NCBI GenBank assembly: GCA_016719755.1
Contig: JADJYM010000001.1
Span: 91,001-155,000, forward strand
DNA length: 64,000 nt
Reading direction: 5' to 3'
DNA from: Novosphingobium sp.
GTDB taxonomy: Bacteria > Pseudomonadota > Alphaproteobacteria > Sphingomonadales > Sphingomonadaceae
Position numbers and translations under genes: made by a program. Within the stretch, counting starts at the first letter, position 1, and every line of letters starts with the position of its first letter. This document shows positions 41,782 to 51,451 of the stretch, piece by piece. Under the pieces are notes generated by a model. The model was not told the DNA's origin. It did not search any database and was given only the letters and a program-made list of their open reading frames with translations.

Positions 41782-42567
41782 ATGACATCCGTCTCTCACC
41801 AGGATCTCGCGCTGCGTCTGCGCGATGCCTATACTCAGGGCGTCGTCGCCCCGCTGCGCGACGGGCTCGATCCCGTGGACGTGGCCGGCGCCTATGCCGT
41901 CCAGGAAATCAACACCCGGTTCTGGGTCGAGCAAGGCCGCCGCATCGTCGGCCGCAAGGCGGGCCTCACCGCCAAGGCGGTGCAGGTGCAACTCGGCGTC
42001 GATCAGCCCGACTTCGGTGTCCTGTTCGATGATATGCGCGTCGCCGATGGCGGCATCCTGCCCGCCGGAAGCTGCATCCAGCCCAAGGCCGAGGCGGAAA
42101 TCGCGTTTGTCCTGGGGGCCGACCTTCCTTCGGCGGAAACCACGGCAGACGATGTTGCCGCTGCCGTCGCCACGGTCCACGCCGCGATCGAGATCGTCGA
42201 CAGCCGCATTGCCGACTGGAAGATCACTTTCGCCGATACTGTGGCCGACAACGGCTCATCCGCGTTCTTTGTGCTGGCAGAGGAAGGCAAGCCGCTGGCG
42301 GGCCTCGACCTGTGGACCGCCGGAATGGTCATGCAGATCAACGGCGAGACGGTCTCGCTGGGCACCGGCGCTGCCGCGCTTGGCCATCCGCTTAATGCTG
42401 CCGCCTGGCTGGCCCGCACGCTGGCCGAGCGGGGCGAGCCGCTGAAGGCGGGCGACGTTCTGCTGGCCGGTGCGCTGGGGCCGATGGTGGCGATCAATCC
42501 GGGCGACCGGGTCGAGGCCTTTGTCGGCGGCATCGGTTCCTGTTCCTTCACTTACGCAAAGGCTTGA
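41782..42567 (+). CDS. mhpD: 2-oxopent-4-enoate hydratase (meta-cleavage pathway)
   Basis: The 261-residue protein has the fumarylacetoacetase-like hydratase fold with [28 protein letters not shown] and [15 protein letters not shown] metal-ligand region (Glu pair), and [12 protein letters not shown] near the end. It adds water to 2-hydroxypenta-2,4-dienoate or a methyl analogue to give 4-hydroxy-2-oxopentanoate. A strong AAGGAGAGG site precedes the ATG. It is the first of four plus-strand genes, followed by the dehydrogenase and aldolase of the same pathway, which makes the assignment strong. The symbol follows the Mhp/Bph nomenclature and the exact homologue set is not settled. Confidence 0.92.
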   Translation: MTSVSHQDLALRLRDAYTQGVVAPLRDGLDPVDVAGAYAVQEINTRFWVEQGRRIVGRKAGLTAKAVQVQLGVDQPDFGVLFDDMRVADGGILPAGSCIQPKAEAEIAFVLGADLPSAETTADDVAAAVATVHAAIEIVDSRIADWKITFADTVADNGSSAFFVLAEEGKPLAGLDLWTAGMVMQINGETVSLGTGAAALGHPLNAAAWLARTLAERGEPLKAGDVLLAGALGPMVAINPGDRVEAFVGGIGSCSFTYAKA

Positions 42568-42572
42568 AAGCC

Positions 42573-43514
42573 ATGTCCAAAACCAAAGTCGCCATCATCG
42601 GTTCCGGAAACATCGGCACCGATCTGATGATCAAGATCATGCGCCTGTCCAGCGTGCTGGAAATGGGGGCCTTCGTGGGCATCGACCCGGAAAGCGACGG
42701 CCTGAAGCGCGCTGCGCGGCTGGGCGTGCCGATCACGGCGGAAGGAATCGACGGGCTGATCGCCATGCCCGAATTCGCCGATATCCGGATCGTGTTCGAC
42801 GCGACCAGCGCCGGGGCGCACAAGCGCAACAACGAACTGCTTCAGGCCCACGGCAAGCGGGTGGTCGACCTGACCCCTGCAGCCATCGGTCCGTACACGG
42901 TCCCGCCGGTCAACGGCGATGCCAACCTCGATGCGCTCAACGTCAACATGGTGACTTGTGGCGGGCAGGCGACGATCCCGATCGTCGCTGCCGTGAACCG
43001 CGTAGCCAAGGTCCATTATGGCGAAATCGTCGCCTCGATTTCGTCCAAGAGCGCCGGCCCCGGCACGCGCGCCAACATCGACGAATTCACCGAAACCACC
43101 AGCCAGGCGATCTGCGACGTTGGCGGGGCCTCGCGCGGCAAGGCGATCATCATCCTCAACCCGGCCGAACCGCCGCTGATCATGCGCGATACGGTCTATT
43201 GCCTGTGCGAGGATGCCGACCGCGAAGCGATCCGCAAGTCGGTCGAGGACATGGTTGCCGAAGTGCAGACCTATGTTCCCGGCTACCGCCTGAAACAGGC
43301 CGTCCAGTTCGAAAGCATCGGCGATAACCGGCCACTGCGCATTCCGGAAATGGACGGCTCGTTCACTGGCCTCAAGGTCTCGGTGTTCCTCGAGGTGGAG
43401 GGCGCGGCTCACTATCTGCCGGCCTATGCCGGGAACCTCGACATCATGACTTCGGCGGCGCTGAAAACCGCCGAGAAGATCGCCCAGCGCCATTTCGCGG
43501 GAGTAGCCGTATGA
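42573..43514 (+). CDS. mhpF: Acylating acetaldehyde dehydrogenase (meta-cleavage pathway)
   Basis: The 313-residue protein has the N-terminal NAD motif [17 protein letters not shown] and the catalytic cysteine in [12 protein letters not shown]. It makes acetyl-CoA from acetaldehyde released by the aldolase, and in this family the two enzymes channel the aldehyde. The ATG at 42,573 lies 5 bases after the hydratase stop; a TTG overlapping that stop is an alternative start. The gene overlaps the aldolase gene by 4 bases. Confidence 0.94.
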   Translation: MSKTKVAIIGSGNIGTDLMIKIMRLSSVLEMGAFVGIDPESDGLKRAARLGVPITAEGIDGLIAMPEFADIRIVFDATSAGAHKRNNELLQAHGKRVVDLTPAAIGPYTVPPVNGDANLDALNVNMVTCGGQATIPIVAAVNRVAKVHYGEIVASISSKSAGPGTRANIDEFTETTSQAICDVGGASRGKAIIILNPAEPPLIMRDTVYCLCEDADREAIRKSVEDMVAEVQTYVPGYRLKQAVQFESIGDNRPLRIPEMDGSFTGLKVSVFLEVEGAAHYLPAYAGNLDIMTSAALKTAEKIAQRHFAGVAV

Positions 43515-44551
43515 CCTTCGATCCCACCCAGACCAAGCTCTACATCCAGGACGTCACCCTGCGCGACGGGATGCACGCCATCCGCCACCAGTATGGCCTC
43601 GACCATGTCCAGGCGATTGCCCGCGCGCTCGACCGGGCCAAGGTTGATGCCATCGAGGTAGCCCATGGCGACGGCCTCCAGGGCTCAAGCTTCAACTACG
43701 GGTTCGGCGCCTATACCGACTGGGACTGGATCGGCGCGGTCGCCGAAGTGCTTGAACACAGCGTGCTGACCACCCTGCTGCTGCCCGGCATCGGCACGGT
43801 GCATGACCTCAAGCACGCCTGCGAAATGGGGGTGAAGTCGGTCCGCATCGCCACCCATTGCACCGAGGCGGATGTTTCGAAGCAGCACATCGAGGCCGCG
43901 CGCAACCTTGGCATGGACGTGTCCGGCTTCCTGATGATGAGCCACATGACCAGCCCGGAAGCGCTCGCCACCCAGGCCAAACTGATGGAAGACTACGGCG
44001 CGCAGTGCGTTTACGTCACCGACAGCGGCGGGGCGATGAACATGAACGAGTATGCGGCGCGCCTTCAGGCCTATGACCGCGTGCTGAAGCCCGAGACCCA
44101 GCGCGGGGTCCACGCCCACCACAATCTCAGCCTTGGCGTCGCCAACTCGATCGTTGCGGTGGAGAACGGCGCGGTGCGCGTCGATGCCAGCCTGGCAGGA
44201 ATGGGCGCTGGCGCGGGCAATGCCCCGCTGGAAGTGTTCATCGCCGCCGCCGACCGGATGGGCTGGAACCATGGCTGCGATCTGTTCGCGCTGATGGATG
44301 CGGCGGAAGACCTCGTCCGTCCGCTTCAAGACCGCCCGGTGCGGGTGGACCGCGAGACGCTGACGCTTGGCTATGCCGGGGTCTATTCCAGCTTCCTGCG
44401 CCACGCGGAAAAGGCGGCGCAGGATTACGGCGTCGATACCCGCTCGATCCTGGCCGAAGTCGGCCGCCGCAAGATGGTTGGCGGGCAGGAGGACATGATC
44501 GTCGACATCGCGCTCGACATGGTCAAGCAACAGGAAGCCGGCGCAGCCTGA
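43511..44551 (+). CDS. mhpE: 4-hydroxy-2-oxovalerate aldolase (meta-cleavage pathway)
   Basis: The 346-residue class II (DRE-TIM) aldolase has [15 protein letters not shown] at the start, and the manganese-site [12 protein letters not shown] motif. It splits 4-hydroxy-2-oxovalerate to pyruvate and acetaldehyde and partners the preceding dehydrogenase. Full length with both terminal regions. It is followed after 14 bases by a ketopantoate-reductase-like gene. With hydratase and dehydrogenase this forms a complete lower meta-cleavage pathway. Confidence 0.95.
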   Translation: MTFDPTQTKLYIQDVTLRDGMHAIRHQYGLDHVQAIARALDRAKVDAIEVAHGDGLQGSSFNYGFGAYTDWDWIGAVAEVLEHSVLTTLLLPGIGTVHDLKHACEMGVKSVRIATHCTEADVSKQHIEAARNLGMDVSGFLMMSHMTSPEALATQAKLMEDYGAQCVYVTDSGGAMNMNEYAARLQAYDRVLKPETQRGVHAHHNLSLGVANSIVAVENGAVRVDASLAGMGAGAGNAPLEVFIAAADRMGWNHGCDLFALMDAAEDLVRPLQDRPVRVDRETLTLGYAGVYSSFLRHAEKAAQDYGVDTRSILAEVGRRKMVGGQEDMIVDIALDMVKQQEAGAA

Positions 44552-44565
44552 AGGCGGCCACCCTG

Positions 44566-45477
44566 ATGCGCGTGGCGATCATCGGCGCGGGCGCAATCGG
44601 CTCTATGCTGGCCGTGCGTCTCATGCCGGTGATCGGCGAGTTTACGCTGGTCGCGCGTGGTGCGCGGCTGGTGCATCTGCGCGGCAATCCGTTGCGGCTT
44701 GAGAGCAACGGGTCCATTGCCGAGGCGCACGTCGCGGTTTGCGCGCCAGAGGAACTTGCCGCGCCGGTCGATCTCGCAATCCTCTGCACCAAGACGCCGG
44801 GCCTGCCGGGCGCGCTTGAAATGCTGCGGGGCCGGCTTGCCCCCGGAGGGATCGTCCTGACAACCCAGAACGGGGTGGAGGCGCATCACCTTGCCGCCCA
44901 AGTCCTGCCCGAAGCTGGCGTGGTTGCCGCCCGCGTCCATGGCTTCTTCGAGATGGCGGGCCAGCTTGTCCGCCATGTCGGGGTTGCGCCTTCGCTGGTC
45001 TATGGCTGTATCCGGGGGGATGCCGCGTTGGCCCACTCCCGGATCGCGGCGCTGTTCGCGGGCAGCGGCGTGGCGGCGCAGGCCTCTGCCGACATCGAAC
45101 GCGAGCTGTGGCAGAAATTCATGCTAGCCGCCTGTCTTGGAGGAGTTGGCCTTGCGCTGGGCGTCAACGCGGGGATGGTTTGCCGGACGGTCGAAGGGGA
45201 GCATCTGCTCGCCCAGGCAATGCGTGAAGTCGCGGCGCTAGCCCGCGCTGCAGGTGTTGCGGTGGATGAAGGCGATGTGGCCGGGGCGCTGGGCTTCGTT
45301 CAAACATTTCCCGCCAATTCGACCACATCTCTCCAACGCGATGTCGAGGCGCGGCTAGGTTCCGAATACGATGCCCTGCCCGGAGCGGTCGCGCGCCTTG
45401 CCAGTCGCTATGGCTACAAGCCGCAGGTCTTTCCCCGGATCGAGGCAATGATCCGTGAGCGCGGCCTGCTGCTTTAA
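44566..45477 (+). CDS. Ketopantoate reductase family (PanE/ApbA-like) protein
   Basis: The 303-residue protein has an N-terminal NADP motif IIGAGAIGSMLAVRL, the TTQNGVEAHH block, and the catalytic lysine region ELWQKFMLAACLGG. In ketopantoate reductase the segment after the Lys holds Asn residues in WxKLxxN; here it reads FMLAACLG, so the substrate may differ from ketopantoate. It is the fourth gene of the meta-cleavage operon, which suggests reduction of a 2-oxo acid from that pathway. It ends 3 bases from the facing riboflavin synthase gene. Confidence 0.8.
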   Translation: MRVAIIGAGAIGSMLAVRLMPVIGEFTLVARGARLVHLRGNPLRLESNGSIAEAHVAVCAPEELAAPVDLAILCTKTPGLPGALEMLRGRLAPGGIVLTTQNGVEAHHLAAQVLPEAGVVAARVHGFFEMAGQLVRHVGVAPSLVYGCIRGDAALAHSRIAALFAGSGVAAQASADIERELWQKFMLAACLGGVGLALGVNAGMVCRTVEGEHLLAQAMREVAALARAAGVAVDEGDVAGALGFVQTFPANSTTSLQRDVEARLGSEYDALPGAVARLASRYGYKPQVFPRIEAMIRERGLLL

Positions 45478-45480
45478 GGT

Positions 45481-46098
45481 TCAGCCCTTCAGGCTTTGCA
45501 GCCGCTGGAGATAGCGCGCGAGCACGTCGATCTCCAGGTTCACCGCATCGCCCTGGCGCAGCTCGCCGAGCGTGGTGACGTCAGCCGTGTGCGGGATCAG
45601 GTTGAGGTGGAAATGGCACGAGCCGTCCGCCTGATCTTCCAGCGCGTTGACAGTCAGCGATACGCCATCGACCGTGATCGAGCCCTTGGCCGCGATATAG
45701 GGTGCGATTTCCGCCGGGGCCGCGACCGTGACGTGCAGCGAACCGCCGGTTTCCTCGCGCGCATGGATCCTGCCCACCGCATCGACATGGCCGGTCACGA
45801 TGTGTCCGCCCAGTTCATCGCCCAGTTTGAGCGCCTGTTCGAGGTTGAGGCGGCGGCCCGCCTGCCACATCCCGTCAGCCGTGCGGCTGACCGTTTCGCC
45901 CGAGATGTCGACCGCGAACCAGGCATCCCCGGCGCTGCCGCCGCGTTCCACCACGGTCAGACACACGCCCGAGCAGGCGATCGAGGCGCCGATGGCGATC
46001 CCGGCGGGATCATACGGGCAGGCAATTACAGCGTGAAGATCGCCGCGCGTGGCGGTTTCGCGGATCGTGCCGATGGCGGTGACTATGCCGGTGAACAT
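45481..46098 (-). CDS. ribE: Riboflavin synthase, alpha subunit
   Basis: The 205-residue protein has two lumazine-binding repeats with MFTGIVTAIGTI at the start of the first and LGDELGGHIVTGHVDAVG at the start of the second. It dismutates two 6,7-dimethyl-8-ribityllumazine molecules to riboflavin. It overlaps the ribD gene stop by 16 bases, so the two are co-transcribed and probably coupled. No FMN riboswitch is recognisable upstream. Confidence 0.95.
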   Translation of the reverse strand: MFTGIVTAIGTIRETATRGDLHAVIACPYDPAGIAIGASIACSGVCLTVVERGGSAGDAWFAVDISGETVSRTADGMWQAGRRLNLEQALKLGDELGGHIVTGHVDAVGRIHAREETGGSLHVTVAAPAEIAPYIAAKGSITVDGVSLTVNALEDQADGSCHFHLNLIPHTADVTTLGELRQGDAVNLEIDVLARYLQRLQSLKG

Positions 46099-47072
46099 GG
46101 ATTGCGCTCGTAGACTTCAAGACGGTCCTTGCCAAGCTGGCGGCTATCGGAAAGTGCCCAGCGCCCGTGGGCTTCCGAAAGCCCGGTCAGCCCGATGTCG
46201 GCAATTCCGGGCTGGCCGCCGCCAATGACGATCGGTGCGCGGTAGATTGCCAGACGGTCGACGCAGTCTGCCGCGAGGAACGCCGCCGCCGCGCCCGCGC
46301 CGCCTTCGATCAGAAGGTACTGCGCCTGCGGCATCGCCTGGCCCAGCGTGGTGGGTGAGGGGAGGGCCTGCCAGCCCGGCGGGGCATCGCCGTGCGTCAG
46401 GACCCAGCGTTCGGGGCTGCGCGATTCGAGACCGGGCAGCCGGACATCGAGACGGGGAAGGTCGGAGCGCAGGGTGCCACCGCCGACCAGGATCGCATCC
46501 ATCCGCGCGCGCAGCAGATGCCCATGCGCGCGGGCCTCGACCCCGGTGATCCACTGGCTTTCGCCAGAGACAAGCGCTATGCAGCCATCGAGCGAGAGCG
46601 CCAGTTTCAGCGTCACATGGGGCCGACCCCGGTGCGCGCGGGTGAGGTATCCTTCAAGGCTGGCGGCGCAGGCGGGGCTGTCGATCAGATCCACCGCGAT
46701 TCCGGCCTGCCGGATGCGTTCGATGCCCGCGCCCGCGGTGCGCGGATCGGGATCGCCGCAGCCGATGACCACGCGGGCAATGCCGCTGGCGGCGACCAGA
46801 TCGGCGCATGCCGGACCGCGCTGCGACTGGTGGGCACAGGGTTCAAGGCTGACGTAGAGCGTGGCCTCATTGGCTGCCGGGCCAGCGGCTTTCAGTGCCA
46901 CCGCTTCGGCGTGCGGGCGCCCGCCCGCCAGGGTCCAGCCGCGCGCGACGACCCGGCCCAGCGGCGAAACGAGCAGGGCCCCAACCGCGGGATTGGGCCG
47001 CGACAGCGGGCGACCGCGCAGCGCCAGCCGCGCCGCCGCGCCAAGCCAGCGACGGTCTGCCTCAAGGGGCAA
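46083..47072 (-). CDS. ribD: Riboflavin biosynthesis bifunctional deaminase/reductase
   Basis: The protein has about 329 residues. The N-terminal deaminase domain shows the zinc motif GGRPHAEAVAL and the PCAHQSQRGPAC loop; the C-terminal reductase domain carries RPHVTLKLALSLDG and ILVGGGTLRSDLPRLDVR, the usual RibD wording. It makes the pyrimidine precursor for riboflavin. The TTG at 47,072 is my preferred start because the deaminase begins soon after; the frame runs further upstream through the neighbouring gene, and the start overlaps that gene by 11 bases. Confidence 0.92.
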   Translation of the reverse strand: MPLEADRRWLGAAARLALRGRPLSRPNPAVGALLVSPLGRVVARGWTLAGGRPHAEAVALKAAGPAANEATLYVSLEPCAHQSQRGPACADLVAASGIARVVIGCGDPDPRTAGAGIERIRQAGIAVDLIDSPACAASLEGYLTRAHRGRPHVTLKLALSLDGCIALVSGESQWITGVEARAHGHLLRARMDAILVGGGTLRSDLPRLDVRLPGLESRSPERWVLTHGDAPPGWQALPSPTTLGQAMPQAQYLLIEGGAGAAAAFLAADCVDRLAIYRAPIVIGGGQPGIADIGLTGLSEAHGRWALSDSRQLGKDRLEVYERNPCSPA

Positions 47073-47556
47073 CGGCAGGGTTCTCGCTCGGCACAGGGGT
47101 AGGGGCTGTCGTGGGGGCGGGTTCAGCCTCCGGCGTAATGCTCCGCGCGGCTTCGGCCTCAATCTTTGCCTTGGCAGCGGCTTCGTCGGCCTTGGCCTTG
47201 GCCTCGATTTCCTCGACGTTCATGCCCGAGGCGCGGCCCAGCGTCTTCCACAGCTTGCGGCCTTCCTCCTCGTACTGGCGCTGAAGCTCTTCGCGCTCTT
47301 CCTTGCGTTTCTGGTTCGCCTCGATGAACGCGCGCGTCTCTTCCTCGGTCCGGTCCATTGGCCAGGAGTTGATATAGGTCACCTCGGGCAAGGGGCGCAG
47401 CTTCTTCCAGCTTTCGCCGGACATGATCGAGAACACCCCGACGGTCATCGCCGCCGAAAGCAGGGCAAAGCGCCAGCGGTTTGATCCCGCCTGCCTGAAC
47501 ACGGTGATGAAATCCCCGATCGCGCCGGTCGGGTTGATGTTGCGCCAGAAAGCCAT
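47062..47556 (-). CDS. Membrane-anchored hypothetical protein (164 aa), sphingomonad type
   Basis: The protein has one membrane segment (RWRFALLSAAMTVGVFSIM, about residues 27-45). A charged, mostly helical stretch follows (EETRAFIEANQKRKEEREEL), probably a coiled coil, and the tail is Ala/Pro-rich. I recognise no named domain; similar small proteins sit upstream of ribD in sphingomonads as far as I recall. It may be a membrane-linked scaffold. It shares 11 bases with ribD, so it is part of the same transcription unit. Confidence 0.75.
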   Translation of the reverse strand: MAFWRNINPTGAIGDFITVFRQAGSNRWRFALLSAAMTVGVFSIMSGESWKKLRPLPEVTYINSWPMDRTEEETRAFIEANQKRKEEREELQRQYEEEGRKLWKTLGRASGMNVEEIEAKAKADEAAAKAKIEAEAARSITPEAEPAPTTAPTPVPSENPAVAP

Positions 47557-47595
47557 AGCGCGCAGATAGGGCCTGCGCGCCCGCTTCGCCAGCGA

Positions 47596-48105
47596 TCAGT
47601 TGTAATCGACCGAAATGGGGATTCGCGCGCGGTAGTTGCCGCCGCGCCCGCCCTTCATCACCAGCCGCGCGCCGAAAGTGAATTCAAGTTCGCCCTGGGC
47701 ATTGAGCGTGGGATTGCGGGGCAACGATGTGGTGAAGTCGGTCAGCATCGCGCTGCGCCCGTCGATGCTCGACATCGGGATGTAGGGCGGCAGGTCGATC
47801 CGCACCTGCCGCAAGGGCTCGCCGGTAATCCGCCCGGTTCCGGTCACCGCCATGCCACCCAGATTGACGATGTCGCCGGAGGTGCGCTTTTCGCCGGTCA
47901 CCGGATCGATCGAGGCGCTGGCCGCGTTCCGGCCGGTGAGGGCCAGGCGCGCGAAATTGAGGTTGGTCGAAATTTCGATGGTCAGCGGTTTCTCCCGCTT
48001 CGCCTGATCGCTTTCGTCCGAGCACAGGCGGCAGTCTTCCTGCGCCGCCGCGGGCTGGCAGGCAAGCAGCAGGGCTGCGGTCAGGAGGGCGGGAAGCTGC
48101 CTCAT
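47596..48105 (-). CDS. Exported DUF4402-like protein
   Basis: The 169-residue protein has a signal peptide (ALLTAALLLACQPAAAQ) and then a CRLC pair and a beta-rich region that ends in YRARIPISVDYN, which is the sort of strand ending seen in DUF4402 proteins. The function is unknown; these proteins may be surface or pilus-like components. A single gene, 39 bases downstream of the 47,556 start, not overlapping; nothing in the flanks assigns it. Confidence 0.65.
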   Translation of the reverse strand: MRQLPALLTAALLLACQPAAAQEDCRLCSDESDQAKREKPLTIEISTNLNFARLALTGRNAASASIDPVTGEKRTSGDIVNLGGMAVTGTGRITGEPLRQVRIDLPPYIPMSSIDGRSAMLTDFTTSLPRNPTLNAQGELEFTFGARLVMKGGRGGNYRARIPISVDYN

Positions 48106-48162
48106 GGATGCAGCATCGGCGCCTATGGTTAATTTCGGGTTACGGGTTTCAACCTGGGGCGT

Positions 48163-48888
48163 TCAGCCGAAATGGCGGTAAAGCGAACGGCCCTCGCGCC
48201 GCAGCCAACTGTCGGCCTCGCGGATGTCGTCCTCGTAGATTTCGCCAAGCAGGGCATGGAAGCGCGGGCTGTGGTCGAAATGGACGAGATGCGCCACCTC
48301 GTGCGCAACGACCGAGCGGCGCACCCATTCGGGGGCCATGACCAGCCGCCAGTTGATCCGGATCGCTCCGCGCCGCGCGCAGGAGCCCCAGCGGCGCTGG
48401 GCGCGGCTGAGCGACAGGGCCGGGATGGGCTGTCCGGCGCGGGAGCAATAGTGGACAAGGTCTGCCGCGGCGAGCCGGCGGGCCTCGCCCTCCAGCCAGC
48501 GCTGAAGGCGGGAGGCGAGCGATTCGCCGGGGCCGCCGATGCGGATCTGTCCGCTCTCGCGCACCACCCGGCGCGGGCGCGAGGGATCGTGATCGAGCAG
48601 ATGCGGGGCGCCCAGAAAGGGCACGGCAACCCCGTGGCCCAGTTCCGCCGCCCGCGGCACTGCCGCGAGCTGGCCGGCCAGCCAGTCCGCGCGCGAGCGG
48701 GCAAAGGCCAGCGCTTCGGCGGTTCGCCCCCAGCGCGGCAGGGTCACGCGCGCCTCGCTGCCGTCAGGCGCCAGCCGCAGGGTCATGCGCCGGGCATTGG
48801 CCATGCGGCGCAGCACCAGCGGCAGATCGCGGCCCGCCACCTCGACGGTCAGTGGCTGGTCATGCCCGCGCAGCAGCCAGTCAATCAT
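48163..48888 (-). CDS. YgjP-like zinc metallopeptidase (DUF45 / M48-related)
   Basis: The 241-residue protein contains the zinc motif [16 protein letters not shown] near residue 200, the signature of the YgjP family, which resembles SprT and M48 peptidases. The preceding part has the RRWGSC motif of the same family. The ATG at 48,888 overlaps the upstream gene by 8 bases; a TTG at 48,894 is also possible. Biological role not established. It follows the YkgJ-like gene. Confidence 0.85.
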   Translation of the reverse strand: MIDWLLRGHDQPLTVEVAGRDLPLVLRRMANARRMTLRLAPDGSEARVTLPRWGRTAEALAFARSRADWLAGQLAAVPRAAELGHGVAVPFLGAPHLLDHDPSRPRRVVRESGQIRIGGPGESLASRLQRWLEGEARRLAAADLVHYCSRAGQPIPALSLSRAQRRWGSCARRGAIRINWRLVMAPEWVRRSVVAHEVAHLVHFDHSPRFHALLGEIYEDDIREADSWLRREGRSLYRHFG

Positions 48889-49339
48889 CGGCAAGTTCCA
48901 CGCCCGGCGGCAGGATCACGTGTTGCTCGAGCGGCCCGGCGACAAGTTCGCTGATCGCCTTGCCGCGCACCGAGATCCCCGCCGCGTGGACCGCCTCGCG
49001 GTCGCCGCAGACCAGGTAGTGCCATTCGCGCAGGGGTTCGCCCTCGGCGCGCAGGCGATAGGCGCAGGTATCCGGCAGCCAGCTGACGCTGGCCACCAGC
49101 CGGGGGGTCAGCTTCAGGCAGTCCGGCACCACTTTCTTGCGGTGGGCGTAATCGCTGCACCGCGCGCTGGGGATGTCGAGCAGACGGCAGGCGACGTTGG
49201 TGGGATAGACATCGCCGGTGTCCTCGTCCTCGCACTTGTGCAGGCAGCACTGGCCGCAGCCGTCGCACAACGCCTCCCACTCGGTGCGATTGAGCAGATC
49301 GAGGGGGAGTTCCCAGAAGCCGGCGCGCAGGAAGGTCAA
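48881..49339 (-). CDS. UPF0260/YkgJ-type cysteine-cluster protein
   Basis: The 152-residue protein has the CxxCGxCC cluster ([12 protein letters not shown]) and a second set of conserved cysteines ([19 protein letters not shown]), which should hold a metal ion, probably iron or zinc. The function of the family is unknown. It seems to start with TTG at 49,339; no ATG precedes the conserved [14 protein letters not shown] segment. It lies 7 bases from the SCO1 gene and overlaps the YgjP-like gene. Confidence 0.88.
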   Translation of the reverse strand: MTFLRAGFWELPLDLLNRTEWEALCDGCGQCCLHKCEDEDTGDVYPTNVACRLLDIPSARCSDYAHRKKVVPDCLKLTPRLVASVSWLPDTCAYRLRAEGEPLREWHYLVCGDREAVHAAGISVRGKAISELVAGPLEQHVILPPGVELADD

Positions 49340-49346
49340 GACCTCG

Positions 49347-49949
49347 TCACTTTACCGAAATGGCAAGGTCGGCGGCGACCGCCTCGGCGTTCTTGTCGAC
49401 GGGCAGCACTTCGATCGGCCTGCCGTCCGGATCCATCAGGTAGGCCGAGCGGCTGTGGTCCATCAGATAGCCGCCGGCACTGTCCGCTCCGCGCGCGGCA
49501 TAGGCGCGGAAGGCCTTGACCGCCCGGTCGATTTCCGCCTGCGGACCGGTCAGACCGATCAGCCGCGGTGAAAAGGCGGCGGCAAATTCCCCGACCCGGG
49601 CAGGCGTGTCACGCGCCGGATCGATGGTGATGAAGATCGGCTGGACCTTGGCCGCAAGCGCGGGGTGCGCTTTCTCGAACTTGGCGAAGCCCGCCATCAA
49701 TACGCCCACGTCGGTCGGGCAGGCATCGGGACAGAAGGTGTAGCCGAAGTAGACGATCCGGTATTGCCCCGCAAAGTCGCCCCATTTGACGGGCTTGCCG
49801 TCCTTGTCCTGCAACAGGAAATCGCCGCCGATCGCGGCGCCCTTGATGTCGGTGCCCTGGATCGGCTGGGGTGGCGGGGCGGGCTGGGAACAGGCGGCCA
49901 GTGAGAACACTGCCAGCGCGGCGGCAAGTCTGATAAGCGGCTTGGTCAT
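49347..49949 (-). CDS. SCO1/SenC copper-chaperone lipoprotein
   Basis: The 200-residue protein has a lipoprotein signal (LAACS, Cys at about 20), a thioredoxin-like fold, the copper motif [12 protein letters not shown] (CxxxC) and the third ligand His in MDHSRSAYL. It delivers copper to cytochrome oxidase, or regulates its redox state, at the outer face of the cytoplasmic membrane. The start at 49,949 gives the signal peptide; an ATG 5 codons upstream is also possible. It precedes the cysteine-cluster gene on the minus strand. Confidence 0.92.
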   Translation of the reverse strand: MTKPLIRLAAALAVFSLAACSQPAPPPQPIQGTDIKGAAIGGDFLLQDKDGKPVKWGDFAGQYRIVYFGYTFCPDACPTDVGVLMAGFAKFEKAHPALAAKVQPIFITIDPARDTPARVGEFAAAFSPRLIGLTGPQAEIDRAVKAFRAYAARGADSAGGYLMDHSRSAYLMDPDGRPIEVLPVDKNAEAVAADLAISVK

Positions 49950-50046
49950 GGCGCGGCCGTTCATGCTCTGCTAAACCGCACTGCGCAAGGTGCGTTTCGG
50001 GGCGTGTGCGCGCAGTGATTCCGGCGCCCCCGTCAACAGGAGGGAA

Positions 50047-50673
50047 ATGACAGTGCCAAGGTTCCGGCTGACCATGCTTGCCCTATCCCCGCTGATCGCA
50101 GCGGGCCTTGCCTGGTCGGCGCCGGCGGCAGCGCAGTTCTCGCAAAGCTACAAGTTCCTTGAAGCGGTCAAAAAGCGCGAAGGCAACGAGGTTACCGACA
50201 TGCTGTCGGAACCCGGGACGACCATCGTCAACACCCGCGACATCACCACTGGCGAGACGGCGCTTCACCTGGTCACCGCGCGGCGCGATCTCACCTGGAT
50301 GCAGTTCCTCGTCGGCAAGGGCGCCAATGTGAACCTGCGCGATGCCAAGGGCGTGACCCCGCTGGTGCTGGCCTGCAACCTGGGCTTCATCGAAGGGGCG
50401 GAATTCCTGGTGGGCAAGGGTGCGCGGGTCGATGAAAGCAATTCCTCGGGCGAAACGCCACTGATTACCTCGGTCCACAACCGCAATGTCGCGCTGGTTC
50501 GCATCCTGCTCAAGGCCGGAGCCAACCCCGACCGGGCGGACAATTCGGGCCGCTCTGCGCGCGATTACGCCGCGCTCGACAAGGGCGGTACACTCCTCGC
50601 CGAGATTGAAAGCGCGATGAAGGCCCGGGCCGCTGCCCAGGGCGCCAAGCCCAGCTACGGGCCAAAGCTGTGA
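50047..50673 (+). CDS. Exported ankyrin-repeat protein
   Basis: The 208-residue protein has a signal peptide (RLTMLALSPLIAAGLAWSAPAAAQ), then about four ankyrin repeats, for example GETALHLVTARRDLTWMQFLVGKGANVN and GVTPLVLACNLGFIEGAEFL. Ankyrin repeats bind other proteins; being exported it would act in the periplasm. A GGAGGG site sits 4 bases in front of the ATG at 50,047. The stop codon is shared with the GTG of the COQ9 gene, so the two are coupled. Confidence 0.9.
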   Translation: MTVPRFRLTMLALSPLIAAGLAWSAPAAAQFSQSYKFLEAVKKREGNEVTDMLSEPGTTIVNTRDITTGETALHLVTARRDLTWMQFLVGKGANVNLRDAKGVTPLVLACNLGFIEGAEFLVGKGARVDESNSSGETPLITSVHNRNVALVRILLKAGANPDRADNSGRSARDYAALDKGGTLLAEIESAMKARAAAQGAKPSYGPKL

Positions 50674-51320
50674 CCGCCGCCTCGCTTGATGACCTGCGGC
50701 TGGAACTGGCCCCGGCGCTGGCCGGTGCGGCGGTGTGGGACGGGTGGAGCGAGGCTGCGGTGCGCGCCGCCGCTGAAGGCAGCGGGATCGATCCCGATGC
50801 CGCGCTCTATGCGTTCAAGGACGGCCCGATGGCGATGATCGCGGCATGGATCGCCCGCGTCGATGTGGAGATGGAAGCCGCGCTTCCGCCCGAGCGGCTG
50901 GCGACCATGAAGATTCGCGAGCGGATCCGGGCCTTGGTCCAGTTCCGGCTCGATGCGGTGGAGGCGAACAAGGAAGCCTTGCGCCGCGCCCTGGCGATCA
51001 TGGCCATGCCGCAGAATGTTCCCGCCGCGCTGAAACTTGGCTGGCGCAGTGCCGATCTGATGTGGCGACTCGCGGGGGACACTGCGAGCGATTACAATCA
51101 CTATACCAAGCGGACGATCCTTGCCTCGATCTACGGCGCGACGCTTGCCGTGTTCGTTGATGACAAAAGCGAGGATCACGCCGAAACCAGGGCCTTCCTC
51201 GGCCGTCGGCTCGACGGGGTGATGAAGTTCGAAAAGGTCAAGGCGCAGTTGCTGAACTCCGATCGCGAACATTTCAGCCCGGCGCGGTTCCTGGGGCGGC
51301 TGCGCTATCCGGCGCGATAA
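50670..51320 (+). CDS. COQ9-family ubiquinone biosynthesis protein
   Basis: The 216-residue all-helical protein has the COQ9 wording: GWSEAAVRAAAEGSGIDPDAA in the first helix-turn-helix and WRSADLMWRLAGDTASDYNHYTKR in the conserved region, which in eukaryotes binds lipid and COQ7. It supports the hydroxylation steps of ubiquinone synthesis. It starts with GTG inside the ankyrin gene stop. It is followed by an iron-controlled region. Confidence 0.92.
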   Translation: MTAASLDDLRLELAPALAGAAVWDGWSEAAVRAAAEGSGIDPDAALYAFKDGPMAMIAAWIARVDVEMEAALPPERLATMKIRERIRALVQFRLDAVEANKEALRRALAIMAMPQNVPAALKLGWRSADLMWRLAGDTASDYNHYTKRTILASIYGATLAVFVDDKSEDHAETRAFLGRRLDGVMKFEKVKAQLLNSDREHFSPARFLGRLRYPAR

Positions 51321-51399
51321 GGTTTGCCACTCTCATTTCATCGTTGCGCGCAACCGGGCATCCATACGGAACGCACCCGGCAAATTTGACCTCGATCAA

Positions 51400-51422
51400 T
51401 TATTGCGAATGACTTGCAATAA
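51400..51422. promoter_or_regulatory. Palindromic iron-regulator-like box upstream of feoAB
   Basis: TTATTGC and GCAATAA form a perfect inverted repeat around a 9-base spacer that contains AATGACTT. It lies 30 bases upstream of the feoA start, in a region that also holds TTGACC. The core TTGCGAATGACTTGCAA resembles Fur/iron boxes of alphaproteobacteria. Repression by iron would suit a ferrous iron transport operon. Confidence 0.65.
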
Positions 51423-51451
51423 GCTGCGGCTTATGGCAGCGGCGACTAGTC

